A stretch of DNA of 64,000 nucleotides from Euclidia mi (taxonomy: Eukaryota; Arthropoda; Insecta; Lepidoptera; Erebidae): contig OX123183.2 of the NCBI GenBank assembly GCA_944739405.2, forward strand, positions 95,866,729-95,930,728, in the 5' to 3' direction. The translations under genes and the position numbers were made by a program. Below, one piece after another: positions 53,801 through 64,000 of the stretch (position 1 is the stretch's first letter; each line of letters begins with the position of its first letter). Below the pieces are notes generated by a model that saw nothing but the letters and a program-made list of their open reading frames with translations, was not told the DNA's origin and ran no database searches.

Positions 53801-56800
53801 AAGATCGACTAAGCAAGTCAGTAAAAACATGCCAAACGTTGAAATAAACTCTGTAAATGATTGAATTTAAATTGTAAGTTGTTGTTATATCAGAAATTAA
53901 ATGACAATAATAATATAAGCCGTACATGTAGCCGTATATAATTGCTTAGAGTAAAATATTTCACGAGTCTGACAAACTTGTATTATTAACTTTTGACGAT
54001 CTCTTTGTATATTTTCTACAGATTTTTGCAATCTCAAAATTAATACACGATGTTCGAGCCTTGTTTAACAGGCCTATCACGAGGGGCAATTTCCAGTTTT
54101 GACTGCGTCGTCATTTAGACTGCGCTGCGTGTAAATGACGTGTAGTTGCACCGATTCCCACACTGGCCACTTCGTGATCCACAAATAGTTATCCCGATCT
54201 GAATATTCTTTGTCTCATCGTGTGTCTAACTTTAGTGTGGTTTAAGCTCTGCGGTGATATATATCAATCCGGCCAAGATTTTATACGAGTATACAATAAT
54301 TGATTTATAAGAATAATTATGTTGTGATAGATTGATGCCAAAGGCAGAGTTAAAACCAGTTTATACGCTTGTCTATGTAATGTTTACCGCCCTAGTTATG
54401 CAAAAAATGTGGCGTAATAAAGACAGGATGGGTGTATTTAAATCGGAATGTTTATTATGATACTTACCAGGCTCGTCACCAGTTAGTCAATATTGTTATT
54501 GCTTGTTTTGCAGTTGTTTATCAACAATGAGTGGGTGGATGCAGTGAGCAAGAAGACCTTCCCAACGATCAATCCTCAAGATGAGACTGTCATCACAAAT
54601 GTAGCTGAAGGCGATAAAGTGAGTACTTTTCTTATTTCTGAACGCGCGATGCAAACACCGAAAATACAAATGTAAGTATAGGTACAATGAAATATTGCGC
54701 ACTCAGCATTTACATGGGCAACAAAATCGCGTTCGGCTCATATCAAATGCATTCAATTTAACATCATTTTAAATTAGATTAATCAAATTTTGTAACAATA
54801 TAATTTAAAACTTGGTATAACGTACACTGCCTTTTCATCATAATTGATTTGAAAACTTTCTGGTAATTTTATATTAAGGAGGTCCTTTGTAAAATATCGT
54901 CGTCGCTTTGCCGATTCTCGTCAACAAAAGCAAACCAATAACAGGTGATTTTATTAGGTTTGCTGTTGGTCAGACTAAGACGGATCGGCTGTTTTCTCGA
55001 TCTATCTAAATGTATCATATAAATTGTACTGCCACTGGTATATATACGTGTCCCTAGATGGATCGAGAAGCAGTCAATCCGTAGTTATGTAAATAGACGA
55101 CGTGTCACCAATGTAGAACTACTGATGAAATCATGCGAATACTAGTGACATATACGGAATACAAGTTGTTCAGTACAATGCAGACATACTAAAGAATTTC
55201 AAAGGTATAAATACATAAAGGCAATTACGATAATATGTTGAGACTATGTCAGACAGTAATTCAGAAATGTCTATCCAGGCTGACATCGATTTGGCGGTAG
55301 CCGCAGCGAAAAAGGCATTCCACCGCTACGCTCCATGGCGCACAATGGACGCGTCCCAACGCGGCCTCCTTATGCTCAAGCTAGCTGAACTCATAGATTC
55401 ACAAGCGAGATACTTGGCAGAGCTAGAAACACTGGATTGTGGTAAACCAGTCAAAACTGCAGAAGAAGAAGTGTACTACTCAGCTTCGGTTCTGAGATAC
55501 TATGCCGGCAAAGCTGACAAAATCTGTGGCAGCACTATTCCTGCAGGTAAGATAGTTGCCTACAAATTTAAGTTCTTTGCTCGTTATTATTAAAAAGAAA
55601 TGATTGAAGTGATCCAAAAACTATTCGTAAAGAACAACAGACGTCTAGACACTAATGTTGGCTCGCTCTTACATTCGGTTCCATTTTGTATTGATTCGTC
55701 TGAACTCCGCAACCCACAGATACAGCTGAACGTGTCGTATCTATCTAATGTTTGAACTATCTTAAAATTCAATTTATATCGAAATTCCTGTGATTTAGAT
55801 ACGATATCTTAATCGTAGTATAACACTAGTAGCCAACGGGGTTATCGTACTGAAACCTTTGAGTGCAATTTAGTAGACCGTATACGAACTTTCAGATATC
55901 TAATCGTGCGATATAAGGAAATAATCTTGTCTTGTACTATAATCAATAACTATAGTTTCTTATTTTGTAAGACACTATAGTTTATTACAAAGTAAAGTGA
56001 TGGACGAAGTCGTGAATAAAGAGTGTCATCGGAAATATTAAGACTTTTTGACAACGTTTTTTTTATTTACATTGGGACAATTATTGCTAGTTACTAAAAT
56101 TTAAAAAAAATAAAACATTGTGGTGATCGTAAATACTTTCTTATTTCGATTATTCCCATATCAAAAAAGAACAACAGTAGCAGTCGCTACGCAGAGGGTC
56201 TCGGGTTCGATTCCATGGCACACACCAATGACTTTTCGAAGCTTAAGTGCCTATTAAATTGTTAATTATCGCTTGCATATCGGTGAAGGAAAATATCGTG
56301 AGGAAACCTGCATGTCTGAGAGTTCTCCATAATGTTCTCGAAAGACATGTGAAGTCTGCCAACCCGCACTACCCTTCTCATAGTGAGAAGTGGCCCGTGC
56401 TCTGCAGTGGGACAGTATAAAGGGCTGATGATGATGTATCTCACAAACATATTGTGCGTTATTTATTTTTTATATACTTATCTCAAGACCTAGGTATTAA
56501 CTATTCAAAGAACGGTTCAATTGCTAGTCCCCATTTAGGTAGATATATCAAACAATATAATCGAATCAAATATTCATATATGTGAAGAATGTGTGAATTT
56601 AGTGGTAGATAAATAGCTTCGGCAAAATTAAGAAGGCTTCGAATAATCTTTATAAACGATAGCTCTAAGCTCATATTTTTCGGGTTAAGGCTTGACTGAG
56701 TGGATGGTTTGTCTAAAAATCAGAGTTGCCTAAGTTCTCTACGAATGAAATCTATTATCAACACTAATAGTAATATATTACATATTCCAACTGTTGTAGA

Positions 56801-59800
56801 TAAATATACAGTTAGACATATAATTATTCTAACAAGATTGGCATTGTATTACGGCAAATCATTACTTGAAGAAAACCTAAATAATATAACAAACACAAGT
56901 CATAGATACGTCGTTTAGTACCGCTTTGCCTTGCTGATATAAGGCTAAACGCTAGACGCTTAGAATACTAATGACGTTCATTGTCACAATATATGCGACA
57001 CTATTTAGCGTGATTTGTTGATAATAAATAGTAATTATTATTGTATTGTAGCTTATTTACTATATTATGCATAGATAATAGGAAAATTTTGTTTGGATTA
57101 CTGTATACCTACATAGTGTATATCAGCTGAAACGAAGCACGTGACTTAATAAATGTTTTATGGTTTGGCTGCATTCAATGTGCATGCATTTTCATATTAA
57201 ACATAGACATGTGCGATACCGTAAACATTTACCATCCTATAGAAATAAAGAAATCGAGTAGTTAACTATGATGCCTCTTTTTCATATAATGTTCATTCTT
57301 AGAAATGTCTCTCTGCACGTTTTGGTCATAAGTGTGGAACAGCTTTCTATGCAATATTTTCCGTAAGCAAAACAAAATATACCAAATTTTAATACAAGTA
57401 CAATTGTTTTTAAAACAGTAATATCAACACTGTCTGTCATCTGATATCATCAGCATCATCCTCTCAGCGTTATCCCAGTTTCAATCTGGGGTCCGCTTAC
57501 TAGCCTAACCGGATTTGGCTGAATATTAGCTTTTCCACGGAGCGACTGCCTGTCTGAACTCTGCAACCCGAAGGGTTAGCGGTATTCGATGGTTTAGATT
57601 AGTGTCAGTTTATTTAGAAGGTACTAACGCCCTGCAACGATTGTCAAAGATCTTCATGACAACCGGGACCGACGGCTTAATGTGGCACGGGACAAGCGAT
57701 AATTAACAATTCAATACACACAACTCCGAAAAGTCATTGGAGCGCGCCGTGGATTCGAACCCGATACCCTCTGCATGGTAGTCCTATGGGATGATGTTAC
57801 TCATGTGTTATCTTAATATATAAAATCCTTCCGTTACTGACTGACTGACAGACACGCTACAGCCGAAACTATTGGGCGCAGGAAGCTGAAATTTGGCATG
57901 TATATTCCTTGGGGACCGTAGGGGTGCACTAAGAAGGGATTTCCCGAAATTCCCAAGGGATTGGCCACGACGGGTAAATTTAAAAATATGTTATATGCAA
58001 GGATGTGTAAAATTATAAAAACTTACAGTGATTGCATAGATCAACATACTTATTCTATAATAAAACAAAAAAGAATATTCCTTAACCAGTTGCCTGAATA
58101 GTACTATATCTTAACTGTATTTATTGTTATTGCTTTTTGATTTTTCGTATATCAAGCCATGATCTTAAAATAATTGAGAACACTTTCACGATTTTATAAT
58201 ATTTTATTTTTGTTACCTGGCTTATGTAAACTTGAAATGTTGTCAATTGTATTGCCATTTTCTATGGAGTTCTGCTTAAGTAACTATACTTCGAGCTATA
58301 AAATTATTGTAACAATCGCGTGTGTGTTTACCTGTAACTGCTTAATACACTACTGTAATTATTGGTGTTATTCGAATATTGTGCTGCACCAGTGTAATTA
58401 AATGTTGGTAAAGTAAATAAATATAGTAATACCAGCAACGTGAATAAAATGATAAGACGACAGCATTACAAACAAAGTTGCTAGGCATATAAACGATTTA
58501 TATGTACTTACTTACTTTATCAAACACTTGAAAACTTTGTTTTGCAAGTCTACCAAGGTGATATTATGAGTATTTACGAACACTTCATATTGATATGGTT
58601 TAAGGGCTAATTATTACTATTATGTAGATAAAATTTACAGAAAATGCTGCTTGTTAACGAATGTTGTAATATATTTAAAAAATTTAGAAAAATAAAGAAA
58701 TGAAATGTAAATGTGTATGTTTGGTATGTCTTAATGACAAAACCTAACAGGAAAGATATGGTGTAGAAATCAAAGCAGTTTGTGGAATTAATAAACATTT
58801 ATTGTTAAACTAAACTAAATTTTAAAATAGAATTAAAGTTTTCACGGGCGCCAGACGCAATCCGAAAATACAATATTTGCCAGATAAGATCAGTGGTAAA
58901 ACATATGGAATTTTAATCACAAAGGGGGCGACCTTGCTATACAGATAAACTTAGCAATTTATATGGTCGATGGCACTTTACCAATATAAAATAACATACT
59001 TTGAGGTTGAAATTGAGTGAAAAAGAATTGAAACAAAGTTGAAAATGTGGTTGAAAATGTGACAAAATTGAAATTGAGTTGAAATAGAGGTTGAAAAAGA
59101 ATTGAAAAAAAAGTTGAAGATGTGGTTGAAAAAGAGGCTGCGTCCATAGGTAAGTTAGTAATAAATGACCTTACCTTAGAGCTTCTTATAAATACTAATA
59201 AATAATTATCTGGGACTGTCGTCCATGCTGTTGTATCGACATAAATGCCTCCTCAAGCCAATCCACGATTTGCGCGTGCCAGAGCCATTCCAGATTGCTA
59301 GCAAGACTCGAAATTGTATCCCAAAAACGCGTTTTCCGCTGGATTACAGGCCTTTAGGCGAATGGAAACAATGCCTCAAGCATTCCTTATACGTATCAAT
59401 GTGTCATATCGGTGAAATACTACAACATATGTGCCAGTGCACGGCTCCTCAATATTAAAGTGGCTTTTAGTACCACATTCTAATGGGATTAATCCAGAAC
59501 TTATGGATTATTCAAGCGGCGCGATATAACGCCAACGAATTCAAGAAAGAAAGTGTTCGACAAATCCGCCAGACGGCGCTCACCGCGTTGCCAACCTAAG
59601 GGCCGCAAACTAAACCAACCATAGACAATTTAGTAAATAAAGCAGCACATTCACGCTAATGTTAAATTTAACGTCGAAAAACCGAATAATACTAACCAAA
59701 TTCACGAATAAAAGGCGCATTGGCGGAACTGTAATGCGAGATTAAATCAATGCGTTACAATGTATAGCGTACTAGCCGTTTCCCGCGGTTTCACCCGCGT

Positions 59801-60238
59801 CCTTATGGAACTACTTCGCGTACTCGAATAACCCAAATATCTTACAGAAGTTTTTGTTGATTTTTTCTTAAATAAAATATAGCCTATGTTACTTGCAGAT
59901 AATGTAGCTTTCTAATGGTGAAAGAATTTTTTAGAATCGGTCCAGTAGTTTTGAGTTTATTTATTACAAACAAACAAACAAAATACAAAGTTTTCCTCTT
60001 TATAATATTAGTGTAGATGGTAGACAGTTTTCTAAGCAATCATATGGACAGAGAGAGACATAGGTACATATGATTTCGACACTAAAGTCGTTATTATATC
60101 TTTTTATGTTTTGAATTACAGATGGTGAAGTATTGTCCATCACGTTGAAAGAGCCCGTCGGTGTGGTCGGACAGATCATCCCATGGAACTACCCAATCCC
60201 CATGTTGTCGTGGAAAATCGCACCGGCATTAGCCGCAG
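50854..60238 (+). CDS. Aldehyde dehydrogenase, ALDH1/2 class (gene B, first four exons; continues beyond window)
   Basis: Exons: 50854-50883, 54514-54618, 55279-55546 and 60122-60238, all with GT-AG junctions, encoding residues 1-173. Exon lengths (30, 105, 268 and 117 nt) and phases equal those of gene A. The protein starts MVKVDVKYTK, continues LFINNEWVDAVSKKTFP, and has the conserved LETLDCGKPVK and RYYAGKADK segments. The fourth exon carries the catalytic-site Asn in IIPWNYPIPML. After the donor at 60239 I find no fifth exon (the KPAEQTPLTAL region) before 64000, so the catalytic cysteine half lies outside the window or is absent. Same orientation as gene A and 4.2 kb downstream of its stop, consistent with tandem duplication. 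Confidence 0.92.
52331..52848 (+). repeat. ~500-bp dispersed repeat (family B), copy 3
   Basis: An uninterrupted copy from AATTGGGCAAGTGCGAGTCG to TTTTAGGTACGGAACCCT. It includes the ACAGACAG tract. In intron 1 of ALDH gene B. Confidence 0.85.
52880..53396 (+). repeat. Dispersed repeat starting TAACTAGCTGACCCG
   Basis: The left end (CTAGCTGACCCGACGAACT) and right end (CAGCCGTTCTTGAGTTATAAAT...TATATAGAT) are typical of a short non-autonomous lepidopteran element. It is interrupted by the palindromic MITE at 52921-53051. Confidence 0.65.
52921..53051. mobile_element. 131-bp palindromic MITE
   Basis: The left end TTCAATATTCGAA...TAGATCTGTAGATTTTAGAT and the reverse complement of the right end align over about 43 bases with a few differences, leaving a short centre. 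It sits inside another dispersed repeat (about 52885-53395, starting ACTAGCTGACCCGACGAAC). Confidence 0.85.
56165..56435 (+). repeat. tRNA-headed SINE (family C)
   Basis: Head AGTCGCTACGCAGAGGGTCT with B box GGTTCGATTCC, then ATGACTTTTCGAAGCTTAAG, GAGGAAACCTGCATGTC, GTTCTCGAAAGACATGTG and an end in GCTGATGATGATG. Confidence 0.85.
57455..57800 (-). repeat. Minus-strand tRNA-headed SINE (family A), copy 3
   Basis: The most complete family A copy. On the minus strand the head contains ATGCAGAGGGTATCGGGTTC with a B box, then GACTTTTCGGAGTTGTGTG, and the element ends GGATAACGCTGAGAGGATGA. Confidence 0.82.
57815..57975 (-). repeat. Dispersed short element (family D), copy 4
   Basis: Reverse orientation relative to the other three copies: GACTGACTGACAGACACGCT, CATGTATATTCCTTGGGG and GGGGTGCACTAAG are the complements of the shared landmarks. 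Confidence 0.8.
59002..59140. repeat. Low-complexity TTGAAA-type repeat
   Basis: Irregular repetition of GTTGAAAATGTGG, AAAAGAATTGAAA and AAATTGAGTTGAAA. Translations on both strands are repetitive. Confidence 0.8.
59770..60020 (+). repeat. Dispersed element with GCGGTTTCACCCGCGTCC end
   Basis: It runs from TACTAGCCGTTTCCCGCGGT to TATAATATTAGTGTAGATGG and contains AGCCTATGTTACTTGCAGA and an (ACAA)n tract. Common short lepidopteran repeat type. It ends about 100 bases before ALDH gene B exon 4. Confidence 0.75.
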
Positions 60239-61470
60239 GTACGTGTACTACAAAATACTGACCTCTTCATATAATGGTCACAAGAAAAATATTTATATGT
60301 ACCTACCTAACTTCCTACCAATTTTAAACTACCTAAGTCACGAATATCGATACTGCAAAACAGTAAGTTAGGCGACACACATAATAATAATATACCTCAC
60401 CGAGTGTATTTAAGTTTTCTTCAGACATATTTACATTCAGAGTATGTGAAACCTGTACATACTTTGCATACTTATACTACTTAATTAACGTTATAAATAC
60501 TTTATGCTCAATAAAGTACCTACCATGATTACATTAATGATTAGTAGTACTGAATGATTACCTGTTGCAGAGAATAAAAGCTGTAGGTCTATAGCGATAA
60601 AATCCTGACAATTGGTGGCTTACTGTTTCTACTCCCACGTTTTTAATTTTCACGGAACTGAAAACTGTTATTCCATCAACTGCTATTCCATCTAACCATG
60701 AATCTGGCTACAAAAGATACGTATATGACATAATTATTTTGTACGTAGCTTATGTCAAGTATACCTATCTAGTAGCCAAAGGAGGATGGAGGAGCATCGG
60801 ATATTGAAACAATGGTTCAGTTCGCTTACCGGCAGCATCAATCCCAACTGCCACCTATTATTTGTCCCTCAGGATCAGTGACAATACTAATAATATAGAC
60901 TTGGCATACCTACAAAAAAAACGTGTATACCTACACATTATTGAGAGGAAAAAATGGCGGCCAATAGAGCTGCCCATATCGATATTTCTCTACAATAACA
61001 TCGATAAAAGATTATAGGAATGTTTTCATATAGTCACCACGGTACTATGCGTTTTGACTAAGAATAGGATCGACTTGGCGCCATATTGGATACGACTTAT
61101 GACTTTAATCAAATATTAATATTATTTAATAAACTAATACTTATTTAACGTTTTTATTTAAATTTGATGTAAAACTTATTGATTTGCAAATAAGCTTCTT
61201 TGCAAATCGTACTTTTCAAGTGAAATTTAACAGATAGCGGTCATTGACATTCCTATTCTTATTTGAAACGCATAGTACCTACAATATCAATGGGTAGGTA
61301 TTTTAAACATAGGTACATTTCTTAGCTTCACTTATAGGTATATACTGTAAAAGTCCGAACTGCGGTCAATCTAAGAATTTACCGGTAAATCCTAATGGGA
61401 GAAAAGAATGGACATAATGTATTTTTAAATAAAATGTGTTTTTTTTACGTCATAGTCATTTATTTCATTT
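60239..61470. other. Start of ALDH gene B intron 4, no exon seen
   Basis: After the donor GTACGTG no further coding sequence was recognised. Expected next exon would start with the GCTLVIKPAEQ region. Confidence 0.5.
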
Positions 61471-61474
61471 CATC

Positions 61475-61740
61475 ATCATCATTATCACCATCATTCAGCC
61501 AATTGCCATCCACTGCTGAACGTAGGCCTCCCACAAAGAGCGTTAAACATCCCGGTCTTGAGCAGCCCGCATCCATCCGCTGCCAACCGCCCTCTTCAAA
61601 TCGTTGGTCCATCGTGTGCCCATACACAGTCTCCACTCCAACACATGTCTGGCTCTATCGACCGACTATTTGTCTACAGACATGGCCGGCCCCGGGCCCA
61701 CTACCATTTCAGCATGCTGATTCTACGTGCAGTGTCAGTG
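61475..61740 (-). repeat. RTE 3'-end fragment, minus strand
   Basis: CATCATCATCATTATCACCATCATTC followed by GCCATCCACTGCTGAACGTAGGCCTCCC is the complement of the conserved 3' end of an RTE-type LINE, whose plus sense reads GTGGATGGC...GATGATGATG. Confidence 0.75.
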
Positions 61741-62776
61741 ATTTATTTTATTTATTTATGATCGGGTCGGGATCGGGGTAAATTTGTTAATACCTAATCA
61801 AATAGTTTTGAGTAATAAGTATGTGGTGTTGATACACTGAATAAAGTGTTTAAACTCACATCAGCTGTGGCCACAAAAGTTGAATTAAATAATGTACCTT
61901 GATAAGATACATCATTTAATTCAACTTAAATATGATTAAAACCAAAGAAGTTGCCAAATATCTTTTATATTTTTATTTAGCTAGTAACTACTGGAGCTCT
62001 CAAAAGCCAGGGAAGGATATGTTCTCCCCAATAAAAACTTTCCTGCTTTTTTACCTGCCTGCCAAGGAAAGGTTATGTTTTGCGCGCTTTTCCTGTATGT
62101 ATGTAATATTCTTTATATCCTCATATCTCCCAGATTCGCTGAACGGATTTACATGTGTTCTTAGATAGGCGACGTTAAAAAATCAAACATGGTGGCTGTG
62201 CGATGCGAAGCCATTGTAGTTAAAGAAACAATTTTTATTGTTTTTGAATACTTACTTTATTATGGGTATAAAATTAAAGGGTACAAAAGTTAAAAAAAAA
62301 TTACGTAATAATAATAAAAAAATACAACGAGAAAGTTTCTTAACCGCCTCCTAGGCGACGATCAATTTCAGGGTGTAGCCTTTCCAATAAAAAGAGAATA
62401 ATCAAATTTGGACTACTCTATAAAAAGTTATACATGGTCAAACAAAGAAAAAACATTGGTAATCAACTAAAAGTATAAAATAAAAAACATTCAATAAATA
62501 AAGACATTTGTTCACATTTGTCCTTTAATTTTGTTATCATTTTAATTGCGTGTACCTGAAATCAAATGAAATAAAAGTAAGTTTTAATAGATCCATCTTA
62601 CAACCCAAATAATGTGTCCTTTATCTATTATGTGAATAACCTTTGTTGAGGATTCAAAATAAACAGATATTAAAAACTAGCGAGAGATATCTCCCACCCA
62701 ATCTCAATTCAGTTGATGAGTTGTTATCATGGAGATCAAATGTGCAAACAATGATGACAGGAAAAACAGAAGGTAG
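61741..62776. other. AT-rich DNA with one imperfect hairpin
   Basis: No exon was recognised. A roughly 20-bp inverted repeat (AGTTGAATTAAAT and its complement) lies at 61878-61926. The last part is the presumptive 3' untranslated region of the minus-strand repeat-protein gene. Confidence 0.45.
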
Positions 62777-63748
62777 TCATACTGATAAATGTGGCGCAGC
62801 GGAGGTGATAGCGGTCAAATCTGGCGCAGCAGATATGCTAGCGGCCAAATCGGGCGCAGCGGATGTGCTAGCGGCCAAATCGGGCGCAGCGTAGGTGCTA
62901 GCGACTAATCCTGGTGCAGCGTAGGTGATAGCGGCCAAATCGGGCGCAGTAGATGTGCTGGCGGCCAAATCGGGCGCATCGTAGGTGCTAGCTTCTAATC
63001 CTGGTGCATCGTAGGTTGTAGCGGCTAAATCGGGCGCAGTGGAGGGGCTGGTGCCTAAATACGAGGCTTGAACTATGCCACTCCTCTTTAAAATCTCTCC
63101 AGGTTGATACTGAATGGTAAAAAACAGAAAAGTAAATACTCAAATATTTTACAAAACTTAGAAAAAAGAAGGTGATCCTACAGCATAAAAAGTAACACAC
63201 ACTGAAGTGCGTTACGCAAAATACTTTATTCGTTCACTAAAATACTAATTGCACACCAAATAATAATATGCCGATCGTTATACAAAATATCATTTAAAAG
63301 TCTCGTCCGCTTAGGAAACTTATCCACTCAGAAAACTTAATAGGTTATGTTAGGCTCTCTTGTGACCCTGCACCCAAAATAGGAGCCCTGCGAAGCAGGG
63401 CTCCGTCAACTCAGCTTATTAAAGTATTTGGTTGTTGAGTAATACTAAAATATGAATTGCTTCTTATTCATTGAAAGGATTACTTTTATAATTACAGATT
63501 TTCAACGGTCAATAAACAGGTGTTCTTTATGAAATATTTTAGTGAGTATATTTTGGTGTGCAATTAGTATTTTTGGTGAAATAAAGGAATATTGTTTGGC
63601 AGACATCAGAGATATATTGAGGAAGAGTTAAATACTACCCAAAAAAAATTACCTTATTATGAGCACTACATCCAGATATTGATTGTGAGCTTGTCTGATT
63701 TTGGTCATTTTCCATTAAAATGCCAGGCACATTTAATGGAGTCACGGG
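62777..63748 (-). CDS. 3' end of a gene encoding a 10-residue-repeat protein (two last exons)
   Basis: On the minus strand, exon 63748-63653 (96 nt, 32 codons) is bounded by a GTTTACAG acceptor and a GTAATT donor. Exon 63109-62777 (333 nt) follows a TTTTTTACCATTCAG acceptor and ends with TGA; both are in phase 0. The first exon encodes a polar Asn/Gln/Ser-rich stretch (NVPGILMENDQNQTSS). The second begins YQPGEILKRSGIVQASYLG and then has about nine degenerate 10-residue units of the form APDLAASTSA, some with APGL in place of APDL, ending APHLSV. The underlying DNA repeat is 30 bp. The 5' part lies beyond the window. No family was recognised. The plus strand is also open across part of the repeat, but only the minus strand joins to splice sites and a second exon. 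Confidence 0.62.
62790..63055. repeat. 30-bp coding minisatellite, about nine copies
   Basis: Repeating unit similar to GCGGCCAAATCGGGCGCAGC plus GTAGGTGCTA, period 30. Two unit variants (AAATCGGGCGCAG and AATCCTGGTGCAG) are interspersed, so a higher-order duplication is likely. Confidence 0.93.
63224..63586. mobile_element. MITE with ~37-bp terminal inverted repeats
   Basis: The left end CTTTATTCGTTCACTAAAAT...GCACACCAAA and the reverse complement of the right end (CTTTATTTCACCAAAAATAC...GCACACCAAA) align with few differences. The interior includes GGAGCCCTGCGAAGCAGGGC, a segment also found at 26694. It lies inside the intron of the repeat-protein gene. Confidence 0.75.
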
Positions 63749-64000
63749 CTGTAAACAAGCAATAAAATTGTTAACGTTTTTTATATTTCTTGATTTTATT
63801 AATAGGTTTATAGGTCATTTGCAATTGGTGGGTTGAGAAGAATCTACCAACTGTAACCTACTGTATTAATACTTTTTCAAAGTAAACTGTAAAGTACTAT
63901 TCAAAAACAAGAGTATGGGTGACATTATTTTGTTTTCAAAACATTTATAAGTTCCTTATAAAAGGAATATCATAAATGTACTATCATAAACATTTCTTTT

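Larger units (their letters stand above)
55547..60121. other. ALDH gene B intron 3 with several repeats
   Basis: This 4.6-kb intron contains a family C SINE (56165-56435), a family A SINE (57455-57800), a reversed family D element (57815-57975), a Glu/Lys-rich low-complexity repeat (59002-59140), and a CGTTTCCCGCGGTTTCACCC-type element (59770-60020). A 77-codon frame at 59225-59458 was not recognised and is not supported as a gene. Confidence 0.7.

Noticed and set aside
59225..59458. 77-codon open frame in ALDH gene B intron 3
   Set aside because: No recognisable family, splice context or flanking element ends; could not be supported.
62643..62894. Plus-strand open frame through the 30-bp repeats
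   Set aside because: It runs into a stop inside the repeat and has no splice partners, whereas the minus strand stays open across the whole array and joins a second exon.
62790..63055. CRISPR-like regular repeats
   Set aside because: Units are contiguous 30-bp tandem repeats without unique spacers, in a eukaryotic coding context.

Overview
The window is insect nuclear DNA, most likely from a moth or butterfly. It is AT-rich, has short intron-split genes with GT-AG splice sites, and is crowded with the repeats typical of lepidopteran genomes: tRNA-headed SINEs with GATGATG or GTTATG tails, RTE and R1-type LINEs, a BEL/Pao LTR element, mariner and Tc1 transposons, and several MITEs. The assignment to Lepidoptera is an inference from repeat and gene style; no species marker is present.

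Layout. 1-2027: repeat-derived DNA with a minus-strand SINE. 2028-9485: one complete, young BEL/Pao retrotransposon (579-bp LTRs, AGGAG target duplication). 9748-12882: a four-exon gene for a small secreted protein, with a SINE pair and a GC-rich MITE in its introns. 13340-17800: a ~500-bp repeat split by a 5'-truncated R1-clade LINE and a SINE, followed by an intact mariner. 18400-23815: an RTE LINE whose endonuclease and reverse transcriptase halves are separated by a composite insertion of MITEs and 110-bp tandem repeats. 24540-26660: Penelope-like remnants and a broken gene of a multicopy insect family. 27571-29278: a degenerate RTE LINE on the minus strand. 30480-32060: a second R1-clade LINE. 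32144-32774: two minus-strand exons of a pancreatic-type lipase.

34537-46611: a complete 11-exon cytosolic-type aldehyde dehydrogenase (ALDH1/2 class, 488 residues). 50854-60238: the first four exons of a second, tandem copy with identical intron positions; its remaining exons are not found before the window ends. Introns and the intergenic gap carry a Tc1 transposon, SINEs, an apparent SINE-RTE chimera, a palindromic MITE and perfect hairpins. 62777-63748: the last two exons of a minus-strand gene encoding about nine degenerate 10-residue repeats.

The host genes are unrelated to each other apart from the two ALDH copies, which look like a tandem duplication. I see no operon-like system, CRISPR array or bacterial defence cluster. 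What stands out is the transposon biology (a young LTR element, an apparently intact mariner, nested and chimeric insertions), the ALDH pair, the small secreted gene with a GC-AG intron, and the repeat-protein gene at the right edge.
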